This document shows, piece by piece, positions 1 through 9,041 of a DNA stretch of 64,000 bases. The notes under the pieces were generated by a model. That model saw only the letters and a program-made list of their open reading frames with translations, did no database searches and was not told the origin of the DNA. The stretch covers positions 172,314 to 236,313 of the forward strand of contig CAZVJF010000007.1 in NCBI GenBank assembly GCA_964627445.1. Reading direction: 5' to 3'. The stretch's first letter is position 1. Each line of letters opens with the position of its first letter. A program made the translations under genes and the position numbers. Source of the stretch: Luteibaculum sp964627445 (GTDB lineage Bacteria > Bacteroidota > Bacteroidia > Flavobacteriales_D > Luteibaculaceae).

Positions 1-1589
1 ATGCGGCTGAACTCACTGTGCAAGCATTGCCAGGGGTAGATTTGGGTCCGGATCAAGTGAGTTGCTTGGGCGATGTGGTTCGGGTTGGATTTACTGCCGA
101 GAATGCTACCTATAGTTGGAACACAGGGGAAACCACAGATTCTATTGATATAAGACAATCCGGCACGTACACCTTAACTGTAAATCAAGAGCTCTGTACC
201 GAAACCGACCAAGTAAACGTGCTATTTGATCAATTGCAAAAACCCAACCTAGGGGAAGACTACACGGTTTGCGATGATTTGGATACCGTTTTAGACGCGC
301 GGACTGTTGCACAATCGTACTTGTGGATACGTAATGGAGACACCTTGCCAGATGCATCACGATCTATAGTAGCTCAAGTAGAAGGACGCTATATTGTAAA
401 TGCTGTACAGGGAACATGCTTCGATGCGGATACCATAGATATCGCCATTCAGCCCCAACACAGTGTAACCGTTTCCAAGGATAGCATTTTATGCCAAGGA
501 GAAACTTACACACTGGAAGCACAGACGAGCGCATCCAACCCTATTTATTCTTGGAGCACGGGTGCAACCAGTGATCAAATTACGGTAAGCGAAACCGACC
601 AATACACCATTGCCGTTACGCAAGGAGTTTGTAAAAACAGTGCCACAGCGAACATAATTTTTGTCCCCCACCCCTACGTTGATTTAGAAAATGGTGTAAT
701 CTGTGAGGATGATGTCATTGGAATTGGAGAATATTTTGAAGTAGACGGGCGCATTGATTCTGCTGAATACCAGTGGAGTACTGGCGAGCAAACTGGGGTT
801 ATTTACGTGAGCTCCGCAGGTAGATATGTTGAAACTATAAGTATAGAGCACTGTTTTGACACCGACTACTACGACCTCACCGTGGTTCCCAAGCCTGTGC
901 CACGCATGAGTGCTCCTGTTGAAACCTGCGAGAACAACCTAGTTTCTATAAATACCGGACTACCAGGTTTAGAAACACGTTGGAGTTTGGTCGGTACTCG
1001 AGATTACGAAATAACCCCTGCTGTTACGGGTACGTACATAGCAACGATAACCTTTGGACCCTGTGAGGTTCAGGATTCAGTGGACGTTACGATTCACAAG
1101 GTACCTAGAGAAGAATTTGAAGACTTGTATATCTGTCCCAATGATTCGGTACCCTTAAGTTCTACCTTACCAGACACTCGTAGTATTTGGAATGGTATTG
1201 AAAAACCCGTGTATTACGCTACAAATAATGAAGAAATAGACCTTGTGTTAATCAACGAGTACGGCTGCACATCCCAACAAACCATTGCAACGTTCGAGGA
1301 TAAAGACTGCACCGATGATGTATACATCCCTACTTCATTTAGCCCTGATAACGATGGTATCAATGAAAATTTCAGAATCTTTTTATCGGAGCACGTTACC
1401 TTCAAAAGCCTAACAGTGTACGATCGCTGGGGTAAAATCATTTACCAGTCTGTAGACAGTTACGAACCCTGGGATGGCACGCATGAAGGCAAGTTGGTAA
1501 AAACGGGCACCTACGCGTACCAAGTGAAATACATAGACCAGTACCAAGATCACATAACCAAAGTGGGAAGTATTACGGTTTTAAAGTAG
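1..1589 (+). CDS. CHU_C-domain surface protein, 5' partial
   Basis: The reading frame is already open at base 3 and has no credible start inside the window, so the N-terminus lies upstream. The visible part is a string of Ig-like repeats of roughly 80 residues. Each has a 'C..G' element, a 'Y.WSTG.T' strand (for example YSWNTGETTDSI) and a later Cys. The last ~90 residues form a CHU_C/gliding-motility C-terminal domain: it opens with IPTSFSPDNDGINENF, contains VYDRWGKIIYQ and W.GT, and ends in GSITVLK. In Bacteroidota this tail is the type B sorting signal for T9SS secretion, so the protein is probably displayed on or released from the cell surface. Its binding target cannot be told. A second, much larger CHU_C protein is at 51879. 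Confidence 0.9.
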   Translation, partial: AAELTVQALPGVDLGPDQVSCLGDVVRVGFTAENATYSWNTGETTDSIDIRQSGTYTLTVNQELCTETDQVNVLFDQLQKPNLGEDYTVCDDLDTVLDARTVAQSYLWIRNGDTLPDASRSIVAQVEGRYIVNAVQGTCFDADTIDIAIQPQHSVTVSKDSILCQGETYTLEAQTSASNPIYSWSTGATSDQITVSETDQYTIAVTQGVCKNSATANIIFVPHPYVDLENGVICEDDVIGIGEYFEVDGRIDSAEYQWSTGEQTGVIYVSSAGRYVETISIEHCFDTDYYDLTVVPKPVPRMSAPVETCENNLVSINTGLPGLETRWSLVGTRDYEITPAVTGTYIATITFGPCEVQDSVDVTIHKVPREEFEDLYICPNDSVPLSSTLPDTRSIWNGIEKPVYYATNNEEIDLVLINEYGCTSQQTIATFEDKDCTDDVYIPTSFSPDNDGINENFRIFLSEHVTFKSLTVYDRWGKIIYQSVDSYEPWDGTHEGKLVKTGTYAYQVKYIDQYQDHITKVGSITVLK

Positions 1590-1789
1590 CAGCTAGATTT
1601 TGACGCAGACTCAAGGCTTTCTGGGTTTGTGGGGAGTAAAAAAGCTTGGAGGGAATCTTATCAAACAAACCAAAAACAACTGATTTTGATGGAACAGTCT
1701 TAGGCTTACCTATCGTTTTTAAAACACAATAAGGAAATGTTATAAAACCCTAAGATTTCGGTCAAAACCCGTGGTATCCCAGAGTCTTG

Positions 1790-1797
1790 TACCTTTG
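1790..1797 (+). promoter_or_regulatory. Putative -7 element for proCBA
   Basis: TACCTTTG matches the Bacteroidota -7 consensus TAnnTTTG and lies 65 bases before the proC start. No clear TTTG-type -33 element is seen at the usual distance, so this is a moderate call. Confidence 0.4.
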
Positions 1798-1861
1798 CAA
1801 CACGGAAAATAAGGCTGTTCCATAATCTAGCCCGACACAAAACCAAAAAAGAAAAGAACAC

Positions 1862-2692
1862 ATGCAAGTTCTTGTAATTGGCGGTGGAAACATGGGAGCT
1901 ACCTATGCACACGCCATTGCCCAGTCTAAATTTTTACGTAACAAAGACCTGATGATCCTGGACAACTCCAAGGAAAAAACCAAGGATCTCAGAAAAGTAG
2001 ACCACTTTGACGTCTACGAAAATCTAAAGCACTGCGTACCCAAGGCCGATGTAATCTTCGTGGCAGTGAAACCCTACCACGCAGAGGCGCTATTTGAAGA
2101 AATGAAGCCCATGATGGCCGATGAGCAAATTGTGATTTCGCTTATGGCTGGAGTTACCATAGGCACTATTCAAGAAGGCTTGGGCATTAAAAAGGTGGTA
2201 CGAGCAATGCCTAACCTGCCAGCACAAGTAGGAAAAGGGCTTACCTCTTTTACCGCTGCACCCGAAGTTTCTCGTTTGGAGCTTTCTACCGTAGAAAACT
2301 TATTGGACACTACGGGTAGATCGGTTCGCCTAGACAGCGAAAACGATATTGATGCCTCTACGGGTATCTCGGGTTCAGGTCCCGCCTATGTATTCTATTT
2401 TATGCAATCGATGTTGGAAGCTGCTTTGCGCATGGGCTTTTCCGACTACGACTCAAAAGTGCTCGTAAGCCAAACTTTTGCTGGAGCTATTGAACTCTTT
2501 AACTCTTCCAACCTAGATCCCAACGCTTGGATGGATCGCGTAGCCTCTAAGGGAGGAACAACACGCGCTGCATTGGACTCTATGGAAGACAACAATATTA
2601 AAGAGTTGATCCAGGAAGCTGCTTATGCCGCATTTAACAGAGCCGTAGAACTAGGAAAAGAATTTAACGCCAACAAAAATGAAAACGCATAA
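1862..2692 (+). CDS. proC: Pyrroline-5-carboxylate reductase
   Basis: Catalyses the last step of proline synthesis, NAD(P)H-dependent reduction of 1-pyrroline-5-carboxylate, in the cytoplasm. The 276-residue length is normal for the family. The N-terminus has the Rossmann motif VIGGGNMG, followed by the central VRAMPN motif. The C-terminal half has SGSGPAYVFYF and the family signature VASKGGTTRAALDSM. It is the first gene of a proC-proB-proA cluster and overlaps proB by 14 bases, so the two are probably translationally coupled. Confidence 0.96.
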   Translation: MQVLVIGGGNMGATYAHAIAQSKFLRNKDLMILDNSKEKTKDLRKVDHFDVYENLKHCVPKADVIFVAVKPYHAEALFEEMKPMMADEQIVISLMAGVTIGTIQEGLGIKKVVRAMPNLPAQVGKGLTSFTAAPEVSRLELSTVENLLDTTGRSVRLDSENDIDASTGISGSGPAYVFYFMQSMLEAALRMGFSDYDSKVLVSQTFAGAIELFNSSNLDPNAWMDRVASKGGTTRAALDSMEDNNIKELIQEAAYAAFNRAVELGKEFNANKNENA

Positions 2693-3461
2693 GAAGCGCA
2701 TTGTAGTAAAAGTAGGTACCAATGTGATGACCAACAAGGACAATCGCATTGTACAACCCATCTTAAAACAGTTGGTAGACCAAATAGCTACCCTGTATGA
2801 AGAAGATGTGATTTGCGTGCTGGTATCCTCAGGATCGGTAATTGCCGGTAAGGAAGTAATGGGGAACCAAGAGCTCAACATTGATGATGCTACCACAACG
2901 CGCCAGATTTACTCGGCCGTAGGACAACCGCGCATGATGCGCCACTATTACAGTATCTTCCACGACTACGGTATGCGTTGCGCGCAGGTATTGGCTACCA
3001 AACGCGATTTTGACCCAGGGAAGCACCGCGAAAACATGATTAACTGTTACGAGGGGCTACTATCACAAGGGGTAATACCCATTGCCAACGAAGACGATGC
3101 CGTTTCGCTTTCCATGTCCATGTTTACCGATAATGATGAATTGGCCAGCCTGGTAGCCGAGCTTATTCATGCGGACATGCTTATTTTACTGACCGACACC
3201 GATGGTTTCTACAACGGACACCCCGATGATGAAACCAGTAAAATGATAGAGCACGTGCGTGCCGACCAAAAAGTGGAACAGTACATCCAGGAAAGCGACA
3301 AGCAAGAAGGCGAAGGTCGCGGTGGAATGGAATCCAAATTGGAAGTGGCTAAAAAAACAGCCCGTAAAAACATCCCCACCTTTATTGCAAACGGGAAACG
3401 TCCCAATGTAATTTTAGACATTGTTCATGGCGAACAAGTAGGAACACGGATTACCAAATAA
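2679..3461 (+). CDS. proB: Glutamate 5-kinase, short form without PUA domain
   Basis: Phosphorylates glutamate to gamma-glutamyl phosphate, the first and usually feedback-inhibited step of proline synthesis. At 260 residues it covers the amino-acid-kinase fold only: VVKVGTNVMTN at the N-terminus, SSGSVIAGKEV, then FTDNDELASLVAELI and LLTDTDGFY in the nucleotide-binding region. The C-terminal PUA domain of the ~367-residue E. coli enzyme is absent, and such short forms are known. The ATG at 2679 lies inside the end of proC. A 23-base gap separates it from proA. Confidence 0.95.
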   Translation: MKTHKKRIVVKVGTNVMTNKDNRIVQPILKQLVDQIATLYEEDVICVLVSSGSVIAGKEVMGNQELNIDDATTTRQIYSAVGQPRMMRHYYSIFHDYGMRCAQVLATKRDFDPGKHRENMINCYEGLLSQGVIPIANEDDAVSLSMSMFTDNDELASLVAELIHADMLILLTDTDGFYNGHPDDETSKMIEHVRADQKVEQYIQESDKQEGEGRGGMESKLEVAKKTARKNIPTFIANGKRPNVILDIVHGEQVGTRITK

Positions 3462-3484
3462 TCCATTAAAACGAAAGAAACACC

Positions 3485-4684
3485 ATGGAACTACTGAGTA
3501 CAGAAAAGAAAAATGCGGTTTTGGCCTCCATGGTCAAAATACTCGATAAAAGACGCGAAGATATTATCGCAGCAAACAAGCAAGACCTAGATGCTTTTGA
3601 GCGCGATGACCAAGCTTTGTACGACCGTTTGGTTGTAGATAGCTCCAAGGTAGACGGTATGATACAGGCCGTTAAGGAAGTGCATAGCCAGGAAGACCCG
3701 ATTGGAAAGGTCATTTCCACCCGTACCTTAGATAACGGGTTGGAGATCACCAATAAAACAGCGCCTTTCGGAACCATACTTATTATTTATGAATCGCGCC
3801 CCGATGTTACCATAGAAGCTGCTGTTTTAGCCTTTAAAGCCAACAGTAAAATATTACTTAAGGGAGGAAAAGAAGCCGTAAACAGCAACAAAGTTTTGGT
3901 AGCATGCTGGCACGAAGCTTTACAAGAAAATGGATTGGAAACCAGCTGGATAGAGCTGTTTACCCTGAACCGCCAGGAGACCCAAGAGTTTTTGCGCAAT
4001 CCAACCGAAAAGCTAGACCTCATTGTACCGCGTGGAGGCGAACGTCTTATCGCCTTTGTTAAAGAACATGCCCAGTGTGCCGTATTGGTAAGCGGACGCG
4101 GAAACAACTTTGCTTACGTAGCCGAAGATGCCGACTGGGAACAAGCAAAGAAGGTAGTGATAAACGCTAAAACCAATAAAATTAGCGGTTGCAATGCCTT
4201 GGATAAAATACTGATTAACAAGAACATACCAGATCTAGCCTCCAAACTAAAAGACCTGGAAGCTGAAATGCAAAAACACCAGGTTGAGCTTTTGGCCGAT
4301 GCACAGGTGATCAACCACCTGGATAATGCAAAGCCCATACCCTCGGATGACACTTGGTATGAGGAATTCTTAGCGCTCAAAGCCCTAATTGGCGAGGTAG
4401 ATGGCTTGGAAGATGCTATAAATACCATTAACAAATACAGTGGTGGGCACTCTAGCACCATTCTAACGACCGATACCCAAAAGGCCACTACCTTTATGGA
4501 AAAGGTTGATAGTGCAGCGGTGTACCACAACGCCTCTACCCGCTTTACCGATGGTGGGCAAATGGGCGTAGGTGCCGAGCTTGCCATTAGTACCGACAAA
4601 TTGCACCACCGTGGCCCACTAGGACTGGAGCAGTTGGTGACCAACAAATACTATGTGTTTGGATCTGGACAAATAAGAGAGTAA
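3485..4684 (+). CDS. proA: Gamma-glutamyl phosphate reductase
   Basis: Reduces gamma-glutamyl phosphate to glutamate 5-semialdehyde, which cyclises to the ProC substrate. The 399-residue protein has the aldehyde-dehydrogenase-like fold. Visible family segments are the nucleotide-binding region around ESRPDVTIEAAVLAFK and LKGGKEA, the motif LIVPRGGERLI, and the Cys-containing segment ISGCNALDKILIN, whose Cys is the likely nucleophile. FTDGGQMGVGAE near the C-terminus is also typical. Last gene of the proline operon, followed at once by a strong terminator hairpin. Confidence 0.96.
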   Translation: MELLSTEKKNAVLASMVKILDKRREDIIAANKQDLDAFERDDQALYDRLVVDSSKVDGMIQAVKEVHSQEDPIGKVISTRTLDNGLEITNKTAPFGTILIIYESRPDVTIEAAVLAFKANSKILLKGGKEAVNSNKVLVACWHEALQENGLETSWIELFTLNRQETQEFLRNPTEKLDLIVPRGGERLIAFVKEHAQCAVLVSGRGNNFAYVAEDADWEQAKKVVINAKTNKISGCNALDKILINKNIPDLASKLKDLEAEMQKHQVELLADAQVINHLDNAKPIPSDDTWYEEFLALKALIGEVDGLEDAINTINKYSGGHSSTILTTDTQKATTFMEKVDSAAVYHNASTRFTDGGQMGVGAELAISTDKLHHRGPLGLEQLVTNKYYVFGSGQIRE

Positions 4685-4705
4685 GCTCTTGTATAACGCT
4701 ATTTT

Positions 4706-4738
4706 AAAAGCCGGTCTCCGCATGGAGCCGGCTTTTTT
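4706..4738 (+). terminator. Rho-independent terminator after proA
   Basis: A GC-rich hairpin with arms AAAAGCCGG and CCGGCTTTT around a short loop runs into six T residues, 22 bases past the proA stop. Confidence 0.85.
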
Positions 4739-4790
4739 ATTTTAAGATCTTACCGCGAATTCCGTTATTGTAGACGCTAGCGTCCTGTTC

Positions 4791-5660
4791 ATGAAGCACA
4801 TTTTTTCCACCCTCTTACTCTTCCCGCTGTTACTGTTCAAACTGAGCCTGTCGGGTCAAGAACAGGTGGATTACAAAAACGCTCCTGCCTTTGACACACT
4901 TTCGTGTATTACCATAGCTTATGGACAAACGTATACCGCCCTCCGCGATTTTGCTACCTCGCCCCTGTGGTTTACGGGTTACCCTGGCAGTGTAAGCATA
5001 GGCCACGTGTATGAGAGTGCCCAGCGGCAATCCAACATCCAGTTTAATTTCGTGTTTGGCAACCTCTCCAAGTTGTACAACGGCTCTTTTAGCGAAGGCA
5101 GTTTACAGCGTTTTATGGTGGATTACAGGGAGCTTTTTCAAATAAATCTTGGAAACAATCCCAGGTGGAACTACCAATTGGGCGCAAGCATCAATGCAAC
5201 TGCCAATTACCGTGTAAATGGTGCTTTCCAAAACAACCGCGAGGGATTTGATATGGTTGGAACTTTGTTTTTGTCTGGAAAAATTGGCTGGGACCTCAGT
5301 CGATTACAGCCCAAAAACAAAAAGCTATTCTGGTTTGAATACACCGCAAGAAGACGAACCCAAAACCTCGATGTTCTAGGGCATATTGGCCTTATTAATA
5401 GCAGTTACCGAAATGGCTACGCGTATACTAGCCCTTCTGCAGTGCTAAACGAAGACGAATTTTTTAAGAATTACGAGTTTCGGCTTTTGGGTGGATATCG
5501 ATTTTCTACAGCCATCAACTTCACCTATCAGTTGCACAATAAAAATGCCCTTCGTTTTTCGTACTTGTGGGATGCCTACCACAGCCACAATGGAAATGAA
5601 GCTTTAGAAATGACAGTGCATACCCTGCAATTGGCACTGCTCTTTAATGTGAAAAAATAG
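4791..5660 (+). CDS. Predicted outer-membrane beta-barrel protein, unknown function
   Basis: I do not recognise a named family. The 289-residue product starts with a cleavable signal peptide (Lys/His, then a Leu/Phe-rich core ending near LSLSGQ). The rest alternates polar and aromatic residues in short strands, as in small outer-membrane barrels, for example NIQFNFVFGNL, WNYQLGASINATANY and NALRFSYLWDAYHSH. The C-terminal strand LQLALLFNVKK is compatible with barrel insertion. The stop lies one base before the ATG of the S41 peptidase gene, so the two are probably co-transcribed. The barrel assignment is inferred from pattern only. Confidence 0.7.
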   Translation: MKHIFSTLLLFPLLLFKLSLSGQEQVDYKNAPAFDTLSCITIAYGQTYTALRDFATSPLWFTGYPGSVSIGHVYESAQRQSNIQFNFVFGNLSKLYNGSFSEGSLQRFMVDYRELFQINLGNNPRWNYQLGASINATANYRVNGAFQNNREGFDMVGTLFLSGKIGWDLSRLQPKNKKLFWFEYTARRRTQNLDVLGHIGLINSSYRNGYAYTSPSAVLNEDEFFKNYEFRLLGGYRFSTAINFTYQLHNKNALRFSYLWDAYHSHNGNEALEMTVHTLQLALLFNVKK

Positions 5661-5661
5661 G

Positions 5662-6660
5662 ATGCGTTACTCCCTGTTTATACTCTTTGTTTTGGCAACC
5701 TTAGCCTGCGAAAAACAACTTTTTAAGCCCGACCAAGCATCGGTAAACCCTCAGGAAAACTTCAACCACCTTTGGGAAGCCTGCCGCGATAAATACGCCT
5801 ATTTCGATCTCAAAGAAATAGACTGGAATGCCGTGCGCGATTCCTTTCAAACCGCCATCCATCCAAACATGTCGCAAGACTCCCTCTTTAACGTGCTGGG
5901 CGCCATGCTCAATACCTTAAAGGACGATCATACCAACCTCATATCCAGTTTTAAAACCTCCTTTTTTGGGGTAGAATACAATGCCCCCGACAACTTCGAT
6001 TTTCGCATTATTACTGACAATTATATCGGAAGCGACTTTGTGCTCTCTGGTGCATTTGCCCATAATTTTATTCATAACCAACCGGTAGGATATGTACGCT
6101 TGTCTTCCTTTGGTTCGCCTGTTACTTTCAGTGCCATCAACTTTATTTTTAACCGCTACGCCAATGCAAAAGGCATCGTTTTAGATATCCGCGAAAACGG
6201 AGGCGGTGCCGTGAGCAATGCGTACCGCCTGCTGTCCTGCTTCATTACCCAGGAAACCCTGTTTGGTTACTCGCGCATAAAAAATGGCCCTGAGATCAAT
6301 GCGTTTGGTACTGCCGAACCCATAAAACTGCAACCCACAGGGTTGTATTACAACAAACCCATCGTAGTGTTAACCGACCGTGGAAGCTACAGTGCCTCCT
6401 CGCTATTCGCGCTGGCTTGCAAAGCGTTTCCCAACGTTACCTTGATGGGCGACACAACAGGCGGTGGCCTGGGACTACCCAATGGAGAGCAATTGCCCAA
6501 CGGGTGGACTTATCGCTTTTCCATTACGCAAACGCTAGACCTTAACATGCGTCCCGACTTTGAAATGGGCGTGCCACCCGATGTCACCGTACGCACCAAT
6601 TTAGAAGACAGAACACAAGATGCGGTGTTGGACAGCGCCGTTGCCTTCCTGTTGCGATAG
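5662..6660 (+). CDS. S41 family peptidase, lipoprotein
   Basis: A predicted periplasmic or outer-membrane lipoprotein of 332 residues: the leader ends in a lipobox LATLAC, with the modified Cys at residue 16. The N-terminal ~100 residues (FNHLWEACRDKYAYFDLK, LNTLKDDHTNL) match the helical region common to tail-specific proteases. The catalytic core follows, with VLDIRENGGG at about 173-182 and RGSYSASSLFA at 240-250, where Ser244 is the probable nucleophile, then MGDTTGGG. I see no PDZ domain between them, unlike classical CtpA. The substrate is unknown. It follows the barrel gene by one base. Confidence 0.88.
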   Translation: MRYSLFILFVLATLACEKQLFKPDQASVNPQENFNHLWEACRDKYAYFDLKEIDWNAVRDSFQTAIHPNMSQDSLFNVLGAMLNTLKDDHTNLISSFKTSFFGVEYNAPDNFDFRIITDNYIGSDFVLSGAFAHNFIHNQPVGYVRLSSFGSPVTFSAINFIFNRYANAKGIVLDIRENGGGAVSNAYRLLSCFITQETLFGYSRIKNGPEINAFGTAEPIKLQPTGLYYNKPIVVLTDRGSYSASSLFALACKAFPNVTLMGDTTGGGLGLPNGEQLPNGWTYRFSITQTLDLNMRPDFEMGVPPDVTVRTNLEDRTQDAVLDSAVAFLLR

Positions 6661-6696
6661 TACTTGCTATTTTTACCCCGCATCAACATCCGTAAT

Positions 6697-8064
6697 ATGG
6701 CGCAATTGCCTACCGAATTCCTGCAACGCATCCAAAAACAATGGCCTAAAGAGCACTACGAGGCATTTTTAGCGGCTTTAGAGCAACCGCTTACCTCCGT
6801 TCGATATCATGCTAAAAAAGTGGCTGTAGGCGCGTTAAACAACGCTGTACCGTGGTACCCCAAAGCACAGTATTTACCAACCCGTCCCTCCTTTACCTGG
6901 GATCCTGCTTTTCAGTCGGGTCACTACTACGTACAAGAGGCGGGTAGTATGCTATTAGCTCCTTTGTTTACGGCTTGGAAACAGGAATACAGAAAAACAG
7001 AACTGCGTGTATTAGATGCCTGTGCTGCACCTGGAGGAAAAAGCACCCTGCTACTGGATTTGCTCTCGGAGCGTGACGATGTTTTGGTGAGCAACGAGCC
7101 CATTTCCAAACGCAATGCGGTATTGCGGCAAAACCTGGGGAAATGGGGTTATACCAATACCCTGGTTAGCCAGTGCGACTTTGAGCAGGATGGATTTTTC
7201 CCGGAAAACAGTTTCGACTGTATCGTGGTAGATGCGCCCTGCAGTGGCGAGGGCATGTTTCGGAAGGATGAAGGAGCTGTTGCTGCGTGGTCCGAGGATA
7301 ACATCCGGCAATGTACCGTGCGGCAGGAAAACATCCTGGAACACCTTTTGCCTTTGCTAAAACCAGGCGGATTGTTGCTGTATTCCACCTGCACCTACAA
7401 TTACCAGGAAAATGAAGACCTTGTGCAGGAATGCTTAAGTGAAGCGTTCACCCCCTTCCATCTTGATTTTCCTGCAGAATGGAATGTACTTCCGGGAAAG
7501 GACCAGTTAGGATACCGATGCATACCTGGAGTTACGGAAAGTGAGGGATTCTTTATTAGTGCCTGGATCAAAAAAGGCAATGCCTCAGAAAACACCACGA
7601 CTCGTAGAAACAAAAAAGTAAAGCCCCTCCCCCGAGTACAACATGAGGACTTACCGACACAGCCCAACACAACATACCTGCAATATGGAGATAGCGTGTA
7701 TGCCGTTTCAGAAGGTGCTAGCGCATTTCTTGGCGAAATACAGCAAAGCGTAACCGTGAAAAAGGCGGGCTTACAAGTGGCGCAAGTAAAAGGAAAAAAG
7801 CTCAATCCCACCACAGAATGGGCTACAGCAGTTACACTGCACAACCCCTACCCAGTTTATGCCATGACTACAAAAGAAACGCAAGCTTTTTTGCAAGGTC
7901 AGAGTTTTTCTTGCAGCGGTTTACGCGGTATACATCAAATGCAATGGAATGGGATTCCCCAGGGTTTTGCGAAAGCCGTGGGTGCTCGTTGGAACAACCT
8001 ACGCGACAAGAAGGAACGCATTTTGAGCGCGCCTAGCGAAGAACTCAGCACGCTGTTGGCTTAG
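6697..8064 (+). CDS. 16S rRNA m5C methyltransferase, RsmF/RsmB-NOP2 type
   Basis: Transfers a methyl group from SAM to cytosine C5 in rRNA. I chose the ATG at 6697 (455 residues) over an in-frame TTG at 6664, because MAQLP.EFL starts the family fold directly. Key motifs are DACAAPGGKS for SAM binding (about 107-116), VVDAPCSGEGMF with Cys182, and LLYSTCTY with Cys232, the two-Cys active site of RNA m5C methyltransferases. A C-terminal extension of about 170 residues resembles the RNA-binding tail of RsmF. It converges with the sulfur operon and overlaps its last gene by 4 bases. Confidence 0.92.
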   Translation: MAQLPTEFLQRIQKQWPKEHYEAFLAALEQPLTSVRYHAKKVAVGALNNAVPWYPKAQYLPTRPSFTWDPAFQSGHYYVQEAGSMLLAPLFTAWKQEYRKTELRVLDACAAPGGKSTLLLDLLSERDDVLVSNEPISKRNAVLRQNLGKWGYTNTLVSQCDFEQDGFFPENSFDCIVVDAPCSGEGMFRKDEGAVAAWSEDNIRQCTVRQENILEHLLPLLKPGGLLLYSTCTYNYQENEDLVQECLSEAFTPFHLDFPAEWNVLPGKDQLGYRCIPGVTESEGFFISAWIKKGNASENTTTRRNKKVKPLPRVQHEDLPTQPNTTYLQYGDSVYAVSEGASAFLGEIQQSVTVKKAGLQVAQVKGKKLNPTTEWATAVTLHNPYPVYAMTTKETQAFLQGQSFSCSGLRGIHQMQWNGIPQGFAKAVGARWNNLRDKKERILSAPSEELSTLLA

Positions 8065-8474
8065 TGCGGCAAATACTTTTTAAGTGCTCCATAGGTAAAC
8101 GTACCCACTAATGCAGCAGCAATAACCACCCAAAAGACAGAGTAACCAGCACCCGCTAACGTGTACAACGGTCCAGGACATGCACCCGTAAGCGCCCAGC
8201 CCAAGCCAAAAATGCTGCCTCCAATAAGGTTGGCTTTCCACATTAGCGGTTTTCCTGTAACCTCAATAGGTTTGCCATCAATAGATTTTAGCTTTTTCAC
8301 TTTAATCCACTGGATTAGGATAACGCCCAAGCCCACTGCACTACCGATAATGCCGTACATGTGAAAGCTTTGAAAACGGAACATCTCTTGAATACGAAAC
8401 CAGGATACCGCCTCCGATTTCACCATAACCACACCGAAAATAATTCCAGCCAATAAGAATTTTAAGAACTTCAT
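8061..8474 (-). CDS. YeeE/YedE family half-transporter, small subunit (DUF6691-like)
   Basis: A 137-residue membrane protein with about four hydrophobic segments. It carries the YeeE/YedE hallmark GLGWALTGACPGPLYTL, with a conserved Cys in the membrane. YeeE/YedE proteins move thiosulfate or other reduced sulfur compounds, and split forms made of two small genes are common in Bacteroidota. It lies one base after its partner gene at 8476-9033 and is the last gene of the sulfur operon. The transported compound is inferred from family and context. Confidence 0.88.
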   Translation of the reverse strand: MKFLKFLLAGIIFGVVMVKSEAVSWFRIQEMFRFQSFHMYGIIGSAVGLGVILIQWIKVKKLKSIDGKPIEVTGKPLMWKANLIGGSIFGLGWALTGACPGPLYTLAGAGYSVFWVVIAAALVGTFTYGALKKYLPH

Positions 8475-8475
8475 A

Positions 8476-9033
8476 TTATCCGAGAATTAAGGGTAACAGC
8501 AAGTAAGTGCTAATCAATCCTCCTATAAAAAAACCGATAACAGCAATTAAGGAGGATAGCTGCAGGTTGGATAACCCGCTTATGGCGTGCCCTGAGGTGC
8601 AACCATCTGCCCAACGAGTTCCAAAGCCTATGGCAAATCCACCCACAATAAGCATGATAAAACCGGGTGTAGTAGTAAGGAAGTTAAAATTAAATATCTC
8701 GCTGGGAGCTAGGGATTTATCAAATATTATTCCAAGTGATTTCAAATCATTTTGTGTAGCTTGTGAGATAGCAACTTCTTGCCCGCCACCCAAGAAACGA
8801 ACGGCAAGATAGCCTCCAATAACGGCACCCAGTACAAAGACCAAATTCCAGGCTTGCTTTTTCCAGGAGCCCTCAAAAAACTGGAAGCGTTTCCCAGCTC
8901 CTGCCATGGTACACATGGTTTTTAGTGTGGAGGACACACCAAAGCGTTCGCCAAACCACAACAACAAAAACATCAGTAAAGCAATAAGCGGCCCCGATAC
9001 GTACCAGGGCCAAGGCTGCATAATAAATTCCAT
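8476..9033 (-). CDS. YeeE/YedE family half-transporter, large subunit
   Basis: A 185-residue membrane protein with about five hydrophobic segments. The motif FGTRWADGCTSGHAISG is the other YeeE/YedE signature, again with an intramembrane Cys, so together with the 8061-8474 product it makes a complete two-motif transporter. It lies between the persulfide dioxygenase gene (8 bases upstream on this strand) and the smaller half. The likely role is import or export of thiosulfate or sulfide equivalents for the neighbouring enzyme. Confidence 0.88.
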   Translation of the reverse strand: MEFIMQPWPWYVSGPLIALLMFLLLWFGERFGVSSTLKTMCTMAGAGKRFQFFEGSWKKQAWNLVFVLGAVIGGYLAVRFLGGGQEVAISQATQNDLKSLGIIFDKSLAPSEIFNFNFLTTTPGFIMLIVGGFAIGFGTRWADGCTSGHAISGLSNLQLSSLIAVIGFFIGGLISTYLLLPLILG

Positions 9034-9041
9034 AAGGGCAC